DNA of 6,200 nt from Deltaproteobacteria bacterium (GTDB lineage: Bacteria > Bdellovibrionota > UBA1018). Below the pieces are notes generated by a model, which was not told the DNA's origin, did not search any database, and saw nothing but the letters and a program-made list of their open reading frames with translations. Numbering within the stretch: the first letter of the stretch is position 1; every line of letters begins with the position of its first letter. Positions 5,911 to 6,200 of this stretch are shown here, piece by piece. The stretch spans positions 1-6,200 of the forward strand of contig JACQAU010000028.1 of NCBI GenBank assembly GCA_016194835.1, in the 5' to 3' direction. The position numbers were made by a program, and so were the translations under genes.

Positions 5911-6200
5911 ATGAAATATGGAAGAATTTTTTTAGTGTGCAGTTTGCTTTTAAGCTTAGGGCCTTTTTTACGCTGCAGTTCTAAAAACACTACTAATAGT
6001 ACCACTGATCCTGGTACTTGGACTGGCACTAAGCAGCTTGGCGTTGCAGCTAAAAGCACAGATGGTCGTGGTGCGGCAGATCCTTCTGGAAATGTGTACG
6101 TTGCAGGTTACACAAGCGGTGGGCTAGACGATAATGTCCTCACAGGAACAACTGACTTTTTTGTAACAAAGTATGACTCTTCAGGCACAAAACAGTGGAC
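5911..6200 (+). CDS. SBBP-repeat beta-propeller lipoprotein, N-terminal part (runs off window)
   Basis: The first 96 codons of an exported protein. The ATG at 5911 has GGAGAG (5901-5906) at good distance. Residues 1-21 form a signal peptide ending PFLR-C22, followed by SSKNTTNSTT, a typical flexible lipoprotein tether. Arg directly before the Cys is not standard for a lipobox, so lipidation is probable but not certain. From about residue 39 comes TWTGTKQLGV, then GRGAADPSGNVYVAGYTSGGLDDNVLTGTTDFFVTKYDSSGTKQW, which is one SBBP (beta-propeller) repeat and the beginning of the next. The style strongly recalls the LipL53-like propeller lipoproteins of Leptospira, which carry several such repeats. 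Further repeats are expected beyond the edge. It probably sits on the outer membrane or cell surface; its ligand is unknown. Confidence 0.88.
   Translation, partial: MKYGRIFLVCSLLLSLGPFLRCSSKNTTNSTTDPGTWTGTKQLGVAAKSTDGRGAADPSGNVYVAGYTSGGLDDNVLTGTTDFFVTKYDSSGTKQW

Noticed and set aside
5817..6059. Minus-strand frame over the start of the beta-propeller lipoprotein
   Set aside because: It is antisense to a signal peptide and SBBP repeat with good promoter and ribosome binding site.

Overview
The window comes from an AT-rich bacterial genome (about one third G+C by eye) whose surface appears rich in lipoproteins. It holds the end of a copper-type P-type ATPase, three putative lipoproteins and one small unrecognised cytoplasmic protein. 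The lipoproteins are a large fibrinogen-domain protein, an Ala/Ser/Thr-rich protein of unknown function, and the start of an SBBP beta-propeller protein. All three signal peptides have relaxed lipoboxes, and the last protein resembles the LipL53-like beta-propeller lipoproteins of Leptospira. A spirochaete of the Leptospira type is therefore one reasonable guess. Low-G+C predatory or host-associated Bdellovibrionota (Silvanigrella-like) are another. The sequence does not settle this.

Layout: 1-800 (+) is the C-terminal third of the ATPase, cut by the window edge. It meets the fibrinogen-domain lipoprotein gene (3433-797, -) tail to tail with a 4-base overlap. A 157-bp gap (3434-3590) carries a promoter, a 19-bp AT palindrome and a strong hairpin. 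Next comes the second lipoprotein gene (5075-3591, -). Its upstream gap (5076-5470, 395 bp) is the most unusual stretch: it contains 16 uninterrupted copies of a degenerate hexamer, a perfect 14-bp palindrome, AT-rich dyads, and a sigma-54-like -24/-12 element close to the small gene at 5471-5806 (+). The window ends in the beta-propeller lipoprotein gene (5911 onward, +), which has its own sigma-70-type promoter and a good ribosome binding site.

The genes do not form an obvious pathway. Each lipoprotein gene seems to have its own promoter, which suggests a set of independently expressed surface proteins rather than one operon. No mobile element, RNA gene, CRISPR array or defence system is visible. 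The best candidate for something undescribed is the hexamer array with its neighbouring palindrome in the divergent control region. The most distinctive protein is the lipoprotein with a fibrinogen-like domain on a Pro-Thr stalk.
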